64,000 nucleotides of DNA from Vibrio xiamenensis (GCF_900100015.1 NZ_FNDD01000026.1:1-64000), one strand, 5' to 3'; positions 50,734 to 61,375 are shown, numbered from the stretch's first letter. Notes: generated by a model from the sequence alone, not told the origin. Numbers and translations are program-made.

Positions 50734-53562
50734 ATGCCCTTAACACCAGTTAACAAGTACCATTTACTCAAACAAAAACTGGAACATCGTATCGATGCCA
50801 AGCGTATCATTGACCAACCCGACCTATGTTTAGCGTATGGCAGTGATGCCAGTTTCTATCGCTTGGTGCCGAAATTGGTGCTGCGACTAAAAAGTATCCA
50901 AGAAGTCATTTTCACGCTTAAGACCTGCACCGAACTGCGCTTGCCGGTTACGTTTCGCGCCGCAGGCACCAGTTTGTCTGGGCAGGCACTGTCGGACTCA
51001 GTGCTCATCACCCTCACAGATGACTGGCGCGGACACAAGGTTTTGCAAAATGGTGAAAAAATTCGCCTTCAACCGGGTGTGATTGGCGCCGACGCAAACC
51101 GTTACTTGTTGCCCTATCAACGTAAAATTGGCCCAGACCCTGCGTCTATCAACAGCTGTAAAATCGGTGGTATCGCCTCCAATAACGCCAGTGGCATGTG
51201 TTGTGGCACGGCGCAAAACTCTTATCGCACCGTCGATAGTATGAAGATAGTGTTCAGTGATGGCACGATGCTCGATACCGGCGATGATGAAAGCATTCAT
51301 AATTTCAAACACCAGCACAGCGAATTCATCGCGGGTATTGAAGCGCTGTGCGAACACACCCAAAGTGATGCGGCGCTGTGCAAACGCATTTATCACAAAT
51401 ATCGGCTCAAAAACACCACCGGCTACGCCCTTAATGCACTGGTGGACTATCAATCACCGATTGATGTGATTGAGCATCTGATGATTGGTTCGGAAGGCAC
51501 ACTCGGCTTTATCGCCGAAATCACCTATCGCACCGTCAAAGAGCAGCCATTTAAAGCCTCAGCGCTACTGGTATTTGCCGATATCGACACCGCTAGCCAA
51601 GCGGTCAGTGCAATGGCTAAAACGCCGGTTGCCGCCGTGGAGCTAATGGATGGCCGCTCACTACGCTCGATTGCCGGTAAACCTGGCATGGCGGATTTTA
51701 TCGCTAATCTCGACCTCAATGCCTGCGCGCTATTGGTGGAATCTCATGCAGACAGCGCCGAGCAGCTCGACGCTCAATGCCAAACCATCATGGCGGCCAT
51801 CGCGGCGTTTGAACGCATTGAGGAAGTCGCTTTTACCTGCGATTCCGCGACCGTCTCGGCTTTATGGCAAATACGCAAAGGTCTGTTTCCAGCCGTTGGC
51901 GCAGTGCGAAGCCTTGGCACTACAGTTATCATCGAAGATGTGGCGTTTCCGGTCGCCAAACTGGCTGGCGGAATTCGCGACCTGCAAGCGTTATTTGATA
52001 AGTACCGCTATCAAGAAGCGATCATTTTTGGTCACGCGCTGGATGGCAACTTACATTTTGTCTTTACTCAAAGTTTTGAAACTCAGGAAGAAATTTCCCG
52101 CTACGGCGCGTTTATGCAAGACGTCAGCGAACTGGTCGCGGTGAAATACCAAGGTTCGCTTAAAGCAGAGCATGGCACCGGGCGTAATATGGCGCCATTT
52201 ATCGAGCTGGAATGGGGCAAGCAAGGCCTTGAACTGATGCAGAAAATCAAAGCGCTGTTTGACCCGCATTCACTCCTTAATCCTGGAGTTATCATTAACG
52301 CCAACCCTAACGCCCATCTTGAACACTTAAAACCCATGCCTGCGACAAACTCACTGGTCGACCCCTGCATCGAGTGCGGTTTTTGTGAATCGGTTTGCCC
52401 TTCTCGAACCTTGTCGCTGTCGCCGCGCCAACGCATTATTCTCTATCGTGAACTCGCCCGTCGCCGCAGCGCCAACCAAAGCGCCCATGGCTTAACGGAG
52501 CTATTTCAATATCAAGGCATTGATACCTGCGCGGCGACCGGTTTGTGCGCCGAGCGTTGCCCCGTGGGGATTAACACTGGCGAGCTAATCAAACAATTAC
52601 GAGCACGCAATGCAAAAGGCGCTGGTATTGCTCACTGGAGCGCTAACCATTTCTCCAGCGCCACACGATGGCTCAAAGTGGGCCTTGCGGCACAATATCA
52701 GCTTGGCCAGTGGCTACCTCATCAGCGCCTGAGTAAGTTAAGCCTCAAACTGCGCGCCAAAACCGCCAATCAAACCCCGATTTGGCTCAGCGAATTACCC
52801 AACCGTAACCGCCATCACCTCGCACAGTTTCAAGAATCCCCGGCGACGTCTAATCACCGTAAGGTGGTGTATTTGCCCTCGTGCATCAGTCGCACTATGG
52901 GCAGCTCCCGCACCGATATCGATAAGCGCTCACTCACCGAAGTGACCACATCTCTACTCACCAAGGCCGGTTATGACATTATCACGGCGAAATCGCTCAA
53001 CGAGTTATGTTGCGGCTTGCCGTATGCCAGCAAGGGCTTTGCGGATCTCGCGCGCCAAAAAGCCGAGCAGCTAGAACAAGCGCTGTGGCAAGCCAGTCGC
53101 CAAGGCGAATATCCAGTGCTGATGGATACCAGCCCATGCGTTAAGCAGAGCATGCAGCACTTCACCAAGCCAATGACCATCTTTGAACCTAGCGAGTTTG
53201 TTGAACGCCACCTTATTGAGCATTTAAATATTACGCCAGTGCAAGAAACCGTCATGTTGCACATTACCTGCAGTGCCAAGCGTATGGGCCTTGAGCAGCG
53301 AATGCTCGACACAGCCAAACGCTGCGCCAGTGAAGTGATTGTCGCTGAACATATCGATTGCTGTGGCTGGGCCGGTGATAAAGGGCTGTTTACGCCTGAA
53401 CTTAACGCCGCGGCGCTTGCGCCGCTCAAAGCACAGATTCCCAAACACTGTAAACGAGGCTTTAGCAATAGCCGCAGCTGTGAAATCGGCTTGTCACACC
53501 ATAGCGGTATCAGTTATCAATCGATTCTGTATTTAGTGGATCAAGCATCGAGCGCGAAATAG
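50734..53562 (+). CDS. FAD/Fe-S D-lactate dehydrogenase-type oxidoreductase
   Basis: 942 residues. The N-terminal FAD-binding domain (PCMH) has RAAGTSLSGQALSD and GGIASNNASGMCCG; the FAD-oxidase C domain ends at about 535. Then two CxxCxxC(...)CP clusters: CIECGFCESVCP and CAATGLCAERCP, which bind 4Fe-4S. The C-terminal part has two CCG motifs (LCCGLP and DCCGWAG). This is the large fused D-lactate or D-2-hydroxyacid dehydrogenase (Dld2/GlpC-like) that feeds electrons to quinone. The substrate is probably D-lactate, but D-2-hydroxyglutarate is possible. Confidence 0.88.
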   Translation: MPLTPVNKYHLLKQKLEHRIDAKRIIDQPDLCLAYGSDASFYRLVPKLVLRLKSIQEVIFTLKTCTELRLPVTFRAAGTSLSGQALSDSVLITLTDDWRGHKVLQNGEKIRLQPGVIGADANRYLLPYQRKIGPDPASINSCKIGGIASNNASGMCCGTAQNSYRTVDSMKIVFSDGTMLDTGDDESIHNFKHQHSEFIAGIEALCEHTQSDAALCKRIYHKYRLKNTTGYALNALVDYQSPIDVIEHLMIGSEGTLGFIAEITYRTVKEQPFKASALLVFADIDTASQAVSAMAKTPVAAVELMDGRSLRSIAGKPGMADFIANLDLNACALLVESHADSAEQLDAQCQTIMAAIAAFERIEEVAFTCDSATVSALWQIRKGLFPAVGAVRSLGTTVIIEDVAFPVAKLAGGIRDLQALFDKYRYQEAIIFGHALDGNLHFVFTQSFETQEEISRYGAFMQDVSELVAVKYQGSLKAEHGTGRNMAPFIELEWGKQGLELMQKIKALFDPHSLLNPGVIINANPNAHLEHLKPMPATNSLVDPCIECGFCESVCPSRTLSLSPRQRIILYRELARRRSANQSAHGLTELFQYQGIDTCAATGLCAERCPVGINTGELIKQLRARNAKGAGIAHWSANHFSSATRWLKVGLAAQYQLGQWLPHQRLSKLSLKLRAKTANQTPIWLSELPNRNRHHLAQFQESPATSNHRKVVYLPSCISRTMGSSRTDIDKRSLTEVTTSLLTKAGYDIITAKSLNELCCGLPYASKGFADLARQKAEQLEQALWQASRQGEYPVLMDTSPCVKQSMQHFTKPMTIFEPSEFVERHLIEHLNITPVQETVMLHITCSAKRMGLEQRMLDTAKRCASEVIVAEHIDCCGWAGDKGLFTPELNAAALAPLKAQIPKHCKRGFSNSRSCEIGLSHHSGISYQSILYLVDQASSAK

Positions 53563-53594
53563 ACCGAAGCCAAATCGCAATGCTATGCCCAGTC

Positions 53595-53626
53595 AGCAGC
53601 AAAGCAGCAAAGCAGCAAAGCAGCAA
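53595..53626 (+). repeat. Four tandem copies of AGCAGCAA
   Basis: Four exact 8-bp units in tandem, 108 bp before the hydrolase gene. Because 8 is not a multiple of 3 and no ORF spans it, a copy-number change could only alter promoter spacing. Confidence 0.8.
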
Positions 53627-53734
53627 CCATAGCAATCGGTAAGCGTAGGAAAACAGCAATTTTCGCCGAGGCTGGTTTTCGCCACACACGAATTTGGTTA
53701 TATTAATGGCTCGGCTTTTTCAGGGAAACACTCG

Positions 53735-54391
53735 ATGAATATCATCATATTGCATGGTTTGTATATGCATGGCGTGGTCATGAAACCCCTAAGTCAGAAA
53801 CTGCGTAAACTCGGCTATTCGACTCAAGTGGTCAGCTACAATACCGTTGCGATTGAAGATGAGCGCGTGTTTCAGACCATCGATAATGCCCTAGACCCAC
53901 AGCAAACCAATGTTTTGGTCGGTCATAGTTTAGGCGGCTTAATGATCAAACACTATCTCAAAGCTCGTCAACCTTCTTTGCAGTTAATTTCCCATGTCGT
54001 GGCGGTCGGTTCGCCGCTAAAAGGCGCATCGATTGCGGTACAGCTTCAAAAGCTTGGCCTTGGCGCAATTCTTGGTAACGCGACCTTATATGGTTTGAAT
54101 CATCATCATGACGAGTGGCATTACCCACAAAAACTCGGCAGCATCGCTGGCACACTGCCATTTGGCTTTCGCCCTTTGCTACTTGGCGGTGGTTTGATGT
54201 CAGATGGTACCGTCGCCGTCAAAGAGACCTGTATTGACGGCATGACAGATCATATTGAAACTCCGAATACGCATACTAGCATGTTGTATCGCAGCGACAT
54301 CGCCGAACAAATCGACCACTTTATTCGCCATGACCAATTCGACCATAGCCGCGCTCGCCGCTCTCATTCAAGCAAAGTTAATTTGAGATAA
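53735..54391 (+). CDS. Alpha/beta hydrolase, lipase-like (PGAP1 type)
   Basis: 218 residues. IIILHGLYMHG is the oxyanion region, NVLVGHSLGGLMI the GxSxG nucleophile, SDGTVAVKET contains the Asp and NTHTSM the His. No signal peptide. It probably hydrolyses an ester or lipid in the cytosol. A terminator follows immediately. Confidence 0.85.
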   Translation: MNIIILHGLYMHGVVMKPLSQKLRKLGYSTQVVSYNTVAIEDERVFQTIDNALDPQQTNVLVGHSLGGLMIKHYLKARQPSLQLISHVVAVGSPLKGASIAVQLQKLGLGAILGNATLYGLNHHHDEWHYPQKLGSIAGTLPFGFRPLLLGGGLMSDGTVAVKETCIDGMTDHIETPNTHTSMLYRSDIAEQIDHFIRHDQFDHSRARRSHSSKVNLR

Positions 54392-54394
54392 AAA

Positions 54395-54416
54395 AGCCCA
54401 CTTTTCAGTGGGCTGT
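54395..54416. terminator. Terminator hydrolase / MCP
   Basis: AGCCCAC-TTTTCA-GTGGGCT with A-run on one side and GTTT on the other. Confidence 0.75.
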
Positions 54417-54442
54417 TTATTCGCTTAACGCTTAACCATGGC

Positions 54443-56071
54443 TTACAGCGTAAAGAATGATAATTGCGCTTTCTGCTGCTCTGCCAATTTCGATAACTCG
54501 GCGCTGGATGCGGCGCTCTGGCTGATGCCCGCCACATTTTGGCTTACTAGCTCAGACATATTGACCACGTTACGGTTAATGTCGTGAGTCACTTGAGATT
54601 GCTCTTCTGCCGCGGTCGCGACTTGAGCGTTGGCATCATTGATGCTCATAACCGATTCGGTAATCCCGTGCAGCGCATCATTAGCTTGCTGAGTCAGTTC
54701 GTTATTCTTCGCTAACATATCAAGGCTTTGCTGCATGCTTTCATTCGCTAAACCTGATTGATGTTGTAGCTCTTCAATAATGGTTTGAATTTCTACCGTT
54801 GAATCCTGAGTTCGAGCCGCCAGCATACGTACTTCATCAGCAACCACGGCAAAGCCGCGACCAGATTCACCCGCACGAGCAGCTTCAATGGCAGCATTCA
54901 GCGCCAGCAAGTTGGTTTGCTCGGAAACGCCGCGAATAACTTCAACCACATCGTTGATCTGTTCTGATTGAGTCTTAAGCTTCATAACCACTTGCGCTGC
55001 ATCGTTAAGCGCTTTATTAACTTGCTCGCTGGCTTTATGACTTTCACTGAAAATCGACAAACCAGATTGGGCCAATTGGTCAGCTTCGCGTGCGGTTGAA
55101 TCGGCAATCGAGGCGTTATCACTTACGTTGTGGGCCGTGCTGGCCAGTTCATTGACCGCCGATGCCACTTGTTCGATTTCAGCGCGTTCTTGCTGAGCAT
55201 TTTGCTCAGATTGCATCATCACTGCCGCCAGTTCCGTTGCCGCAGACGCGACATCTTCACTGATACGTGTTAGCGCCTCAACCGTAGTGTGAAGCTGTTC
55301 AACTGTGGTATTGACGTCATGACTAAGCAGCGCGACTTCGCTCTTGCCTTCCACTTTAGCACGTACAGAGAGATCGCCGCGGGCGATTTCTTTCATCACT
55401 TGCTGCAATTTTTTGATTGGCTGAACGATCAAACCAGAAAGGAACCAAGCGACAATCAAAGAGACCACCAGCACCAACAGAACGCAGACGCTAGCAATCA
55501 TGGTTACACGCGCACTTTGCGCTCGGCTCGCGGCCATCGCAGCGTCGGCGTTTTGGTTGACGGTTTGTGATAAGGCATTGATTGCAGCGACCATTTCATT
55601 CCCTGCAGTGCGATAGCCAGTGATAAACTGGTTGCGCTCATCTGGACGCACTAAGCCTTTGTCGGCGCGGCTGAAAAAGCCAATCGCAGAATGGGAATAG
55701 TTAATGTATTTACTGATGGTATCGTTAACGGATTTGATCTCATCAACAAACAAACCTTTGGAAGAAAGTATGGTCAATTCTTTTTTAATTTCGCCCATAC
55801 CAGTATTTAATTCGTTAGCGAAACCATCACGACGTTTTGCATCATATATGGCATAAACTGCGCTAATACGTAACGGATAAACCGTACTAACCACAGTTGC
55901 AATGGTATCTTTATAGAAGACAAGTTCGCTGGTGTTTTCCGCCATACGTTGCTGTTCGTCTTCTAAATTATTTTTAGTAATCCATAAAGATATTAATAAT
56001 GCCAGCGCCGTAAATAGCACTGGTACTAATACTTGCGTGCGAATAGACAAGTTTTTTAATGAGAAGTGCAT
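54443..56071 (-). CDS. Methyl-accepting chemotaxis protein
   Basis: 542 residues: TM1 (about 14-32), a periplasmic domain of about 155 residues, TM2 (about 190-215), HAMP (IVQPIKKLQQVMKEIARGDLSVRAK) and the conserved signalling tip (NLLALNAAIEAARAGESGRGFAVVADEVRMLA). AGAGG before the ATG. The ligand is unknown; the sensor is short, of the 4-helix bundle type. Single gene facing the lipase. Confidence 0.93.
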   Translation of the reverse strand: MHFSLKNLSIRTQVLVPVLFTALALLISLWITKNNLEDEQQRMAENTSELVFYKDTIATVVSTVYPLRISAVYAIYDAKRRDGFANELNTGMGEIKKELTILSSKGLFVDEIKSVNDTISKYINYSHSAIGFFSRADKGLVRPDERNQFITGYRTAGNEMVAAINALSQTVNQNADAAMAASRAQSARVTMIASVCVLLVLVVSLIVAWFLSGLIVQPIKKLQQVMKEIARGDLSVRAKVEGKSEVALLSHDVNTTVEQLHTTVEALTRISEDVASAATELAAVMMQSEQNAQQERAEIEQVASAVNELASTAHNVSDNASIADSTAREADQLAQSGLSIFSESHKASEQVNKALNDAAQVVMKLKTQSEQINDVVEVIRGVSEQTNLLALNAAIEAARAGESGRGFAVVADEVRMLAARTQDSTVEIQTIIEELQHQSGLANESMQQSLDMLAKNNELTQQANDALHGITESVMSINDANAQVATAAEEQSQVTHDINRNVVNMSELVSQNVAGISQSAASSAELSKLAEQQKAQLSFFTL

Positions 56072-56519
56072 AAGGGCCTCTAATTAAATTGTGTATAAAT
56101 TGTTATAATTTTATAAGTAACAGTCAAATTTTGGACATTTAGTCTAGTCGAGCTGGAGTTTCGAGTCTAGACAAAACGTCTTATCGACTTCACTTAAATT
56201 AACACCAAAGTGACAGCAAAACTTTTGGCGCCAAACTTATGACTACTAACATGAAAAATCATCATGTAAATACACGAGGCGAATATTTATTAGAAATATT
56301 AAATATATTTTCAATATATATTATGAATTTTTGTTTTTATTTTTGATTGTTTTTTGAACGTACACAGTCGGTATTTCATACCATTTAATTATGTTGATAG
56401 AAATATCGTCTAAACTCTCAATAGGTATGCCACACGGCACAATTTTAACAGTGACCGAATGCTATTTAATACTCACCTAAGATCATATGAATTTATATTT
56501 ATATTCTCAGTGCATTAAT
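56072..56519. other. Gene-free AT-rich region between MCP and TonB operon
   Basis: About 450 bases with no ORF supported. It should carry the MCP promoter; nothing structured is evident. Confidence 0.4.
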
Positions 56520-57416
56520 CTATTTAATTTCATAACGAATAACAATTGAATAGACTCTTTGCTGCCAATTTAAATTATCAGGTGCAGTTGGATAAGGCTC
56601 TGCTTGCTTAACCAATTTGATCGCCGCACGGTCAAATTCCCTCACCCGAGAAGGTTCACTCAACTTATGTTTCAATACCTTACCATCGCGGCTTAGCACA
56701 AATTCCACCGTCACGTCACCACGCAAACGCTGAGCGCGCAGCACTTTCGGGGTACGCTTTTTCGATAGCAGATGCTCACGAATCAACAGGTCAAACTGCT
56801 GCTCTGCACTGCCTCCCTCTTGATGACTTTGACCACTGCTGGCAATTTTTTGCTCAGAAACATGCGCTCCTTGCTGACCTTGTTGACCGCTTGAACTCGC
56901 CGTCGCAACATGCGCCGCACTGTCTGGCGTTGGTTGAGGTTTTGGTTCGGTTTTTAGCGGTTTATTAGGCGATTTTGTTGGCTTAACAATATCAAGGGGT
57001 TGATGTTTTTTTGCCGTCTGCTTCGGCTTAACCGGCTTGGTAGGCTTAGGTTCGGCTTTTACATCAGAAGGCTGAGGCGTACTTTTAGGCGTTGCTTGCT
57101 TGCTAGGCAGCACAAGTTCTGGAATAGGGTCGGATTGCGGCTTCGAATCGGTTTCAGCCTGAGTCTCAATGTCAGGCTCATTCGGTTGAGGCTTAGGCTG
57201 CTGCGGCTGAGCTTTCATTGCCACACTGGCCGCTTGCGGCTTTGAAACGGCAGCGCCGGCAAGCGCCGCTTGTAGCCCAAGGCTGATTTGCATGCTGTCC
57301 ACTTGGCGTGCGACCACCACTTTCTCAGACGGCCAATACTGCCAACCCGCGAATAACGCTGCGTGGATCGCGACAGAAAAAAACGTCGCGCGATAAAAAC
57401 GCGAGTGGGTTTCCAT
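56520..57416 (-). CDS. TonB-family energy transducer
   Basis: 298 residues from the ATG at 57416 (METHSRF); the stop of exbD overlaps it by one base. An N-terminal membrane helix (about 9-26), a long Pro/Lys/Gln-rich periplasmic spacer (residues about 60-190, PKPTKPVKPKQ) and a C-terminal TonB domain (VTVEFVLSRDGKVLKHKLSEPS...AIKLVKQAEPYP). It links inner-membrane force to the outer-membrane receptor. Last gene of the M16-ExbB-ExbD-TonB operon. Confidence 0.85.
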   Translation of the reverse strand: METHSRFYRATFFSVAIHAALFAGWQYWPSEKVVVARQVDSMQISLGLQAALAGAAVSKPQAASVAMKAQPQQPKPQPNEPDIETQAETDSKPQSDPIPELVLPSKQATPKSTPQPSDVKAEPKPTKPVKPKQTAKKHQPLDIVKPTKSPNKPLKTEPKPQPTPDSAAHVATASSSGQQGQQGAHVSEQKIASSGQSHQEGGSAEQQFDLLIREHLLSKKRTPKVLRAQRLRGDVTVEFVLSRDGKVLKHKLSEPSRVREFDRAAIKLVKQAEPYPTAPDNLNWQQRVYSIVIRYEIK

Positions 57417-57841
57417 CACGACTCACCTTGGCTCAGAGCTAAATGAGTGACGTTAAGATTCAGCCCTTGCAGAATCGAAAATAACTCGACGGCTCGCTGC
57501 ATTGGTACCGATTGGTCGCTATGAATCACCACCGACATCTCTTCACCATACTGCTGCTTGAGCGCTGTGAGTGCAGCAACAAACGCAGGTTTAGAAGAAT
57601 AACTCTGTTTATCTAGGTACCACTGCTCGTCATCAGGCTTAAGCGCCAATGTCACCACTTGCTTTTTAACTTGGCTGCTGACCTGCGTAGTGGAGGTTTT
57701 GGGCAATTGCACTTCCATGGTAAGACGCGGAATATTAATCATCAGCATCATAAACGCGATCAACACAAAAATAACGTCGATCATCGGCGTCATGGCGTCT
57801 TGAAAGGCATCCGGTTGGGTTTGTTCATCTAATTCAATCAT
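57416..57841 (-). CDS. exbD: ExbD-family protein
   Basis: 141 residues from the ATG at 57841 (MIELDEQTQPDAF), whose ATGA overlaps the exbB stop. The N-terminal helix MTPMIDVIFVLIAFMMLM contains the key Asp of ExbD proton pathway. The remainder is the periplasmic domain. Works with ExbB and TonB. Confidence 0.9.
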   Translation of the reverse strand: MIELDEQTQPDAFQDAMTPMIDVIFVLIAFMMLMINIPRLTMEVQLPKTSTTQVSSQVKKQVVTLALKPDDEQWYLDKQSYSSKPAFVAALTALKQQYGEEMSVVIHSDQSVPMQRAVELFSILQGLNLNVTHLALSQGES

Positions 57842-58467
57842 GGCTGTGGCTCCGATACTTTCACGGTATCGGCGTGCAGCGTATGTGACAGATGATTCAG
57901 TAAATCGGTCGCTTGCGCCAAATGGCGACGAATCCGCGACTGAATCAAAGCGTGAAACAAAACGCATGACACGGCAATGACCATACCCGCAGCTGTGGTT
58001 GAGAGCGCTTGCCACAAACCATCCGCGATGATCGCAGGCTCTACAGGGCCACTATTTAAACCAATATCATGAAACGATCGCATCAAACCGATAATGGTTC
58101 CGAGCAACCCAAGCATGGGTGCCAGCGCTGCAATGGTCGTCAACCCAGACAGACGACGCTTGAGCAAATTGGCGTGGCGAAGCAGCGCAATTTTCACCGC
58201 TTCATCACGCAAGGTTTTATCGCTTTTTTGATGCACAGCCAGTACCTGAACAGCCGCTTGGTAGCCAGTGCGAGCGCTGGTAGCGATTTCAAGAGCTTTG
58301 GCGGTGTTTTTCTCTGTCAGAGCAGTAATAATTGAATGATACGTTTGCGCGCCCAATCCTTTGCAGCGCAGCACATAGCTGTATCTTTCAATAATTAGCG
58401 CCAGCGCGACCGCAGAGCACAGCAGCAAAGGCACACCCGTGGTAATTGACCAAACATCATTGGACAT
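57838..58467 (-). CDS. exbB: ExbB-family protein (MotA/TolQ)
   Basis: 209 residues with three membrane helices: residues about 9-29, then about 110-135 (LTTIAALAPMLGLLGTIIGLMRSF, the TolQ/ExbB signature) and about 150-175. It overlaps the end of the M16 protease gene by 11 bp and exbD by 4 bp, so all are one operon. Confidence 0.9.
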   Translation of the reverse strand: MSNDVWSITTGVPLLLCSAVALALIIERYSYVLRCKGLGAQTYHSIITALTEKNTAKALEIATSARTGYQAAVQVLAVHQKSDKTLRDEAVKIALLRHANLLKRRLSGLTTIAALAPMLGLLGTIIGLMRSFHDIGLNSGPVEPAIIADGLWQALSTTAAGMVIAVSCVLFHALIQSRIRRHLAQATDLLNHLSHTLHADTVKVSEPQP

Positions 58468-61330
58468 TCTGAATCTCCAAATTATCAGTAGAAGAAGCGG
58501 ATTTTGGTAGCGAAATCAGCGTAGCCTGATCTCGCTGGGGAAAGATTTCCTGCGCTAGGGATTGCAGCGTAGGCGCATCCATTTCGAATTCCAAATTCAG
58601 CATTGAGCGCAAATATTGCGGGGAATCGTAACGTTGATAACTGAGCGCGAGACGACGTAACCAAGTGGTTGGCGCCTGTAAGCGCAGCTGCTCAGCAAAA
58701 TGCACATCACGGCGAATTCGAGGGTAATTTTCATCGCTAAGTTGGCGCTGCGTGGCTGCCATCACCTCAGATGCGGCTTCGAGCAGGGTATTAACATTGT
58801 CTGGCGCGCTATTAAAAGTCAGCTCAGATCGTAACTGATTATCGATATCCAGCGTCATTTCAAAACCGATTCGATACACGCCGCCCATCTGATGACGCAG
58901 ACGGTTTTTAAGATACTTTTGCATGATTGGCGTCAGGGTTGAAACCAAAAAGCTGCGCTCTGGCGTCCACTCAGTTGGCGTTTGCGATTTGACGATAACG
59001 CTGGCTTTATTCTCATCATAGCGAGCCACACTTTGCTTAGCGCGGCCCGGTGCAATGCTCGCCAAATGCGTGTTTAAGGTTTGCGTTACGCTAAGATTGG
59101 CTAGATATGGCAACACGCTGCGATGAACCAAGGATTCATCCAATTTGCCCACCAAAAATACCGTGCTGGGCTGCTCGCTAAGCTTGCGAATAATGTGGTT
59201 TAAGTCATCATTTGACAGCGCATCAATCTCAGTAAGAGTTGGTTGGAGGTTGCTCTCAGATTGAAACAAACTATCACGGGCGGTCTGCCATGCTGCGTGT
59301 TTCGAATCCAAGTGTTGTGCTTGCTCAGTTAAGCTGCGTTTAATCTCGGCGAGAGCATCAGCGCTCACGTGCCAATTGTGATGGCGCACATAGAAGCTTT
59401 TAAATAGCGCGTCCAATTGCTCTGGCTTGACGGCCGCTGACACGTCCAATTGGTCGGCCTTTTGCGCCCACGACCAATTAACACCGTGCGCCTTTTGCCA
59501 CTGCTGCCAAGTATCGCTGGCCGCGAAATCCAAATCAGCCTGCTGCCAAACCTGCAAACCGGTTTGGGTTAACCACGCTGGAAATTGGTCATTTAGATAG
59601 CCTGCGTTAGACAGCGCTTTGATATACAGCTCCCCATCTGGTGTATTTCGGTCAAGCCATAGCAAACGATTACCGTTAGCCAAGTTCCATTCGCTCACTT
59701 TAGGCTCTAAATAACGGCGCTTACTGATGACTCGCGGCGGGGCTAATGTCAGAGTCGGTAGCACCAAGGACTGCACGCTGCCGTTATTCTCTGTTGTTGA
59801 TTGGTCGCTTGCCTGTGACGTAGAAGTTGTCTCGCCAAGCACCAACGCATTCAAAGTTTGCTTTGCGACGGAGCGCTGTAGATCGCGTACTTGTGTTTGG
59901 GTCGGTAGCGCTTGCTTAACGCCGCCAGGAAGCTGGTAAAACACAAATTGGTCTTCGGAAGAAAGCAGCGCCCTCAAGCGAGCATTGACCTCCTCAAGCG
60001 TTAATTGGTTTAGCCAACGCCTGGTACGCTGAGTATAACGCTCATTATCTTCCACGACGGACTCCTGCATCAGTGCGGAGTTAATTTTGTCCTCCCACTG
60101 AGCGTAATTTCTTTTATCAACTAATGATTGATTGGAAGTAAGTACTTGCTGCGCTCGTTTCTTTAACTGATTAAACGCATCAGGATCCAACCCGTTTTGC
60201 CTTAAGCGTTCAACTTCGGTCACTATGGCCTGAAGACCTTGCTGATAATTACTGGTTTTCGCCGACAACGCGATGGTCAAACGCTGGTTGGTTGGCTCGT
60301 TAACAACAGCGCTTACGTAGTCGATACCTTGGTCCGCATAAAGTGGCGAACTCGCCCTAACCTGCTTGTTGATCAATTTACGCAAGAAGTAATTCTGCAA
60401 ACGCTGATACAACCCTTCCATCTGCCCTTTGGGCAACATGGCGCTGCGAAAACCCATGGTCACCGCAGAAGTCGAGCCATGAGGGTCTTGCACTTTACCA
60501 ATATAAAGTTGATCTTTGAGTGGCAATTCTAAGTAGTCGCGCTTTGGCGCTGCTTGCCAAGGCTGAGGCGCAAAATAATCCTGTATCGCTTGCTCAAATT
60601 CACGCTTTTCAAAATGGCCCGAAGCGATTAAAACCATGTTCGCAGGGCGATAATATTGATGATAGAAATCTTTAACTTGCTTTGAAGTCGTGGCTTCAAT
60701 AGTGTTTTGATAGCCGATCGTCGGCCAAAGTGCATAACGAGAATCATGCCGCGTAACGCGCTTTTTGTCATCATTGATGCGACTGGCGACACTATCCCCC
60801 AAACGCAGCTCCTCAAGAATTACCTTTTTCTCAACTTGCCAATCTGGCGCTTTCATTTCAGCGTGAAAAGCAATGTCGGCGAGCAATTTCACTGACTGTG
60901 CAATATTCAGAGCATCGTGAGGGCGAGTTCTCACCATAAATTGGGTTTCCGTTTGGCGCGTCATGGCATTAATTTGCACGCCCGTTTTCCAACCCAGTTC
61001 GTCAAAGTAAGCATGTAAGCTCTTGCCATATGCCTGATTAGTGCGAAACACCATGTGTTCGACCATATGGGCAATACCTGGCGTTGTATCGTCTACCGAC
61101 CCCACATTAACCACAAGCCGAAGATTGAACGGCTCACTGGCATCATCACTTTGATACGCCACGTAACGAAAACCATTGGCCAACTGTTGATGGTCAACTT
61201 GCGTTGTCCACTGCGGCGTGTGTTGAAGGTCAGCCGCAGAAATATCGGCCCATGCTGACATTGCTAACCCTAACGTTAACCAACCGGTGACGATTAACTT
61301 TAGTAGGCAATGGGATGAATATCTGAACAT
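58457..61330 (-). CDS. Periplasmic M16 metalloprotease, PqqL/FusC-like
   Basis: 957 residues, with a signal peptide (LIVTGWLTLGLAMSAWA). The zinc site is HMVEHMVFR (HxxEH) with a second Glu in VEKKVILEELRLGD about 80 residues later; the C-terminal half is a second, inactive M16 lobe. PqqL (931 aa) and FusC have this length and layout. First gene of an operon with exbB, exbD and tonB, divergent from a TonB receptor: it likely cleaves a protein imported through that receptor to release iron or peptides (inference). Confidence 0.85.
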   Translation of the reverse strand: MFRYSSHCLLKLIVTGWLTLGLAMSAWADISAADLQHTPQWTTQVDHQQLANGFRYVAYQSDDASEPFNLRLVVNVGSVDDTTPGIAHMVEHMVFRTNQAYGKSLHAYFDELGWKTGVQINAMTRQTETQFMVRTRPHDALNIAQSVKLLADIAFHAEMKAPDWQVEKKVILEELRLGDSVASRINDDKKRVTRHDSRYALWPTIGYQNTIEATTSKQVKDFYHQYYRPANMVLIASGHFEKREFEQAIQDYFAPQPWQAAPKRDYLELPLKDQLYIGKVQDPHGSTSAVTMGFRSAMLPKGQMEGLYQRLQNYFLRKLINKQVRASSPLYADQGIDYVSAVVNEPTNQRLTIALSAKTSNYQQGLQAIVTEVERLRQNGLDPDAFNQLKKRAQQVLTSNQSLVDKRNYAQWEDKINSALMQESVVEDNERYTQRTRRWLNQLTLEEVNARLRALLSSEDQFVFYQLPGGVKQALPTQTQVRDLQRSVAKQTLNALVLGETTSTSQASDQSTTENNGSVQSLVLPTLTLAPPRVISKRRYLEPKVSEWNLANGNRLLWLDRNTPDGELYIKALSNAGYLNDQFPAWLTQTGLQVWQQADLDFAASDTWQQWQKAHGVNWSWAQKADQLDVSAAVKPEQLDALFKSFYVRHHNWHVSADALAEIKRSLTEQAQHLDSKHAAWQTARDSLFQSESNLQPTLTEIDALSNDDLNHIIRKLSEQPSTVFLVGKLDESLVHRSVLPYLANLSVTQTLNTHLASIAPGRAKQSVARYDENKASVIVKSQTPTEWTPERSFLVSTLTPIMQKYLKNRLRHQMGGVYRIGFEMTLDIDNQLRSELTFNSAPDNVNTLLEAASEVMAATQRQLSDENYPRIRRDVHFAEQLRLQAPTTWLRRLALSYQRYDSPQYLRSMLNLEFEMDAPTLQSLAQEIFPQRDQATLISLPKSASSTDNLEIQNVQ

Positions 61331-61375
61331 GATGAAATCGGTCTCACTGCATAAATTGCAAATGAAATTGCAATT

